DNA of 64,000 nucleotides from Chlorocebus sabaeus (Eukaryota; Chordata; Mammalia; Primates; Cercopithecidae): assembly GCF_047675955.1 (NCBI RefSeq), contig NC_132930.1:47927832-47991831 (forward strand), read 5' to 3'. The notes beneath the pieces are model-generated. The model was given only the letters and a program-made list of their open reading frames with translations, did no database searches and was not told where the DNA came from. Below are positions 61,885-64,000 of this stretch, in pieces. A program made the translations under genes and the position numbers. Position 1 is the first letter of the stretch; each line of letters opens with the position of its first letter.

Positions 61885-64000
61885 TTGAAGCCACAGGGCT
61901 GCTCCATTTTACAGTTGGGGTATATCCTAGCAGCCGTTGACCGAAGGTGTGCTGAGGCACTGGGTAGAGTGTCCCCCAGTGCTTCTGCTCAGCAGGGAGA
62001 TGCAGGCCACGGGTGCCTTAGGAGGCCGGCAGGGCTGGGATATCAGCACCCTGGACACCTCATCGCTACGCAGCTCTCAGCCACACTCGGACCCTCCCTG
62101 ACTACCTGTGGCCAGCCCCATGCTCTGGGCTCCTCCATCTATGGGCCTGCCCTTCCGAGGACCCAGCCCCAAGGCTGACTGGGGTCCTGATGGACAAGAC
62201 GCCCCTTTCTGCCCCGAACCTGGGGCCATCTCTGCCTCCAGCTCTCGGAGGCCCCAGGGCTGGGCAGGACAGTGGGAACAAGGTCTGCAGCCCCTAATAG
62301 AGACATCTTCGCCTCCTGAGGCCTCCCTCCCCCGCCACGCCTGCCTGCCTCCCCCGGCCCCGGTCTGCTGACAGCTTCATTGTCCACTGACCTGGGCAGG
62401 GGAGGGACTGAGGGCATGGGGGTGCTGACCGGCGCCAGGCAGAGGCAGGCGCCCGGGAGAAGGTGCCTAGGCAGTGCGCACCCACCCCACATATAACTGG
62501 TGCCCACACCTATGCCACACCTGTGCCTACACCTGTGCCACACCATAGCCCTGGTCAGATAGGGCTGCCCAAAGGGCCTCAAACCTGCTGAGCTCCAGCT
62601 GGGGAGTGGGGGCCTCAGGGGCCTCCCAGGGGCACAGTGAAGGGGATGGGAACCGGGGGGCGGGGGAGGTGCCCGTGCCCAACCAGAGGGGACAGAGAGC
62701 TGGACACAGAGACTGGGGCTGGGGAGGCTTTGAGGGCAGGGTGAGGACCAGCAGGTCCTGGGGTGGGGGCACATGGAGTGCCTGCCAGGCCTGGGCTCAC
62801 ACTGCACCCACCCAGCTTGCAACTGAGCAAGGACCAGTCACTGTCAGGGCCAGGGTCCACCCAGGGCTGGAGGGGCAGGGCAGTGCACACTAGGGAGGGC
62901 GGGTTGACCAGAGCCTCAGGTCCTGGGCCTGGGGTTATCTCAGGATGGGGGTCTGTGTTGCCTCAGTGCGGATCAAAGGGGCAGCTTATCAGGCCAGCCA
63001 GGCCAGGGCTGGCTTCCCACGGCCGCCCTTCCGCCCGCCCAGCTCCCCTCCCCACTCCCAGCAGTCTTTGCTCCCTGCGCCTCCCTACCCATGGGGACCT
63101 TCCACCCTCCCTTCTCTGGGATGTCTTCTGAGGTCTGCCCAGGCCCTGTGGCTCTGAGGCTTAACCCCAAATTCACCCCTCAAGGATCTGGTCTCCAGCC
63201 AGGCCGTGACTGACCCCCAGGAGTGGGCAAGGAAGCAGGCTGCAGGTCTAGAGTGGAGGGCCACAGGGATCGGTCCCTGGATGACAGGTCCGTTCATCTA
63301 GAGGCAGAAGCCAGGGCAGGCAGAGCGCATTCAGGCAGCGGCAGCCGTGTGCCTAGGGACCACAGACAGAAGGCAGGGGCATGGCACTGGTTCCAGGGTG
63401 TGAAACCACTGAGGCTGGGTGGTCACATCCCAGGGGGTGCACCCACCCTCTCAGAGGACACGCCCAGGGCACATGGAGCCAGCCAGGTGCCCCTGCGGAG
63501 CTGCTTCAGACCCAGGGATTGGTGTTGCCAAAAAGAAGCTCTGGAGCCCCCACTCCAGTGCCACCCGCCTGCCTGGGCATGGAAAACTGGGTCAGAGCAA
63601 GGCTGGGCAGGCTCCCTGTGCCAAGGCCGCCGCCTTGCCATGCCCAGCCAAATGGGCGTCCACAGCCAGGGCAGGGGCTTCAGGTGGCAGCACAGTCTGG
63701 TGCCCGGACCCGTGCCTGCATGGTCACATGCGCGTGTGCCCACACGTGTGATTGTCCTAGGGATACAAGTAGTGTCGGAGGCTTCAGTTGACAGCCTTGG
63801 CTCAGGGCTTTCTCCAGCCCCACGTGCCCCGACCTGGCTCCAGACAACCTGTTGCCAGTGCAGTGTCCAGGATAGCCCAGTTTCCAGGCTAGCCCACAAA
63901 AGCTGCGTGCCCAAAGTATCCTGCCCAGCTCTGGCCAGCTCAGGAAAGGGCCCCGGCCTGTGATCCTTATATCTCCTGGGCTCAGGGAGATAAGTGAGTC

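Larger units (their letters stand above)
55331..64000. other. Intergenic DNA upstream of FGFR3
   Basis: Corresponds to the long FGFR3-TACC3 interval in human. Contains one Alu (56421), one Alu monomer (59219), one old interspersed repeat (57340), two perfect 18-bp tandem duplications (58281, 61849) and a candidate conserved element (59990-60240). Elsewhere unique GC-rich DNA; no exon recognised. Confidence 0.75.

Overview
This is a piece of a primate nuclear genome. It is dense in Alu elements, has GT-AG split genes, and carries a GC-rich CpG island. At least two Alus (11647-11952 and 17302-17612), and probably the inner Alu of a nested pair at 36061-36370, carry diagnostic changes that I associate with the AluYR lineage of Old World monkeys (GTGGCCGGATCTCAGCTC near the middle of the element, AGGCTTGAGCC near its head). 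With a few amino-acid differences from the human proteins as I remember them, this points to a cercopithecid such as a macaque, baboon or guenon. The two genes, their order and their convergent orientation match human 4p16.3, the Wolf-Hirschhorn region, read from the LETM1 side.

Layout: (1) 1-36770, LETM1 on the + strand. The window starts in intron 1; exon 1 with the first 27 codons lies off the left edge. Exons 2-14 are all present, intact and in frame, followed by a roughly 3 kb 3'UTR. The introns hold about 35 Alus, several old L1 remnants, a Z-DNA-prone TG tract and a 40/60-bp minisatellite. (2) 36771-39424, a 2.65 kb gap between the two converging 3' ends, with two CTCF-like motifs and a purine-only-type tract. 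(3) 39425-54976, FGFR3 on the - strand. All 19 exons are placed, including both alternative third-Ig exons (IIIb and IIIc), and every coding exon length is the one I know for human FGFR3. The IIIc form sums to 806 codons and the IIIb form to 808. The gene is almost free of transposons and sits under a CpG-island promoter. (4) 54977-64000, the FGFR3 promoter and upstream intergenic DNA, with one Alu, one Alu monomer, one old repeat, and one A+T-rich block that looks like a conserved regulatory element.

The genes are not functionally linked. LETM1 encodes an inner mitochondrial membrane protein for cation/proton exchange and mitochondrial volume control. FGFR3 encodes a receptor tyrosine kinase that restrains growth-plate chondrocytes. 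They are neighbours by synteny only.

I found no bacterial-type operon, CRISPR, tRNA, rRNA or novel multi-gene system. The most useful extra signals are in non-coding DNA: an 8-mer miR-99/100 site and a UG repeat in the FGFR3 3'UTR, a perfect 12-bp E-box palindrome in FGFR3 intron 2, candidate enhancer islands, and records of nested or serial Alu insertion. Exon coordinates were derived by hand from reading frame, splice dinucleotides and remembered human protein sequence. Repeat borders are good to a few bases, except where noted.
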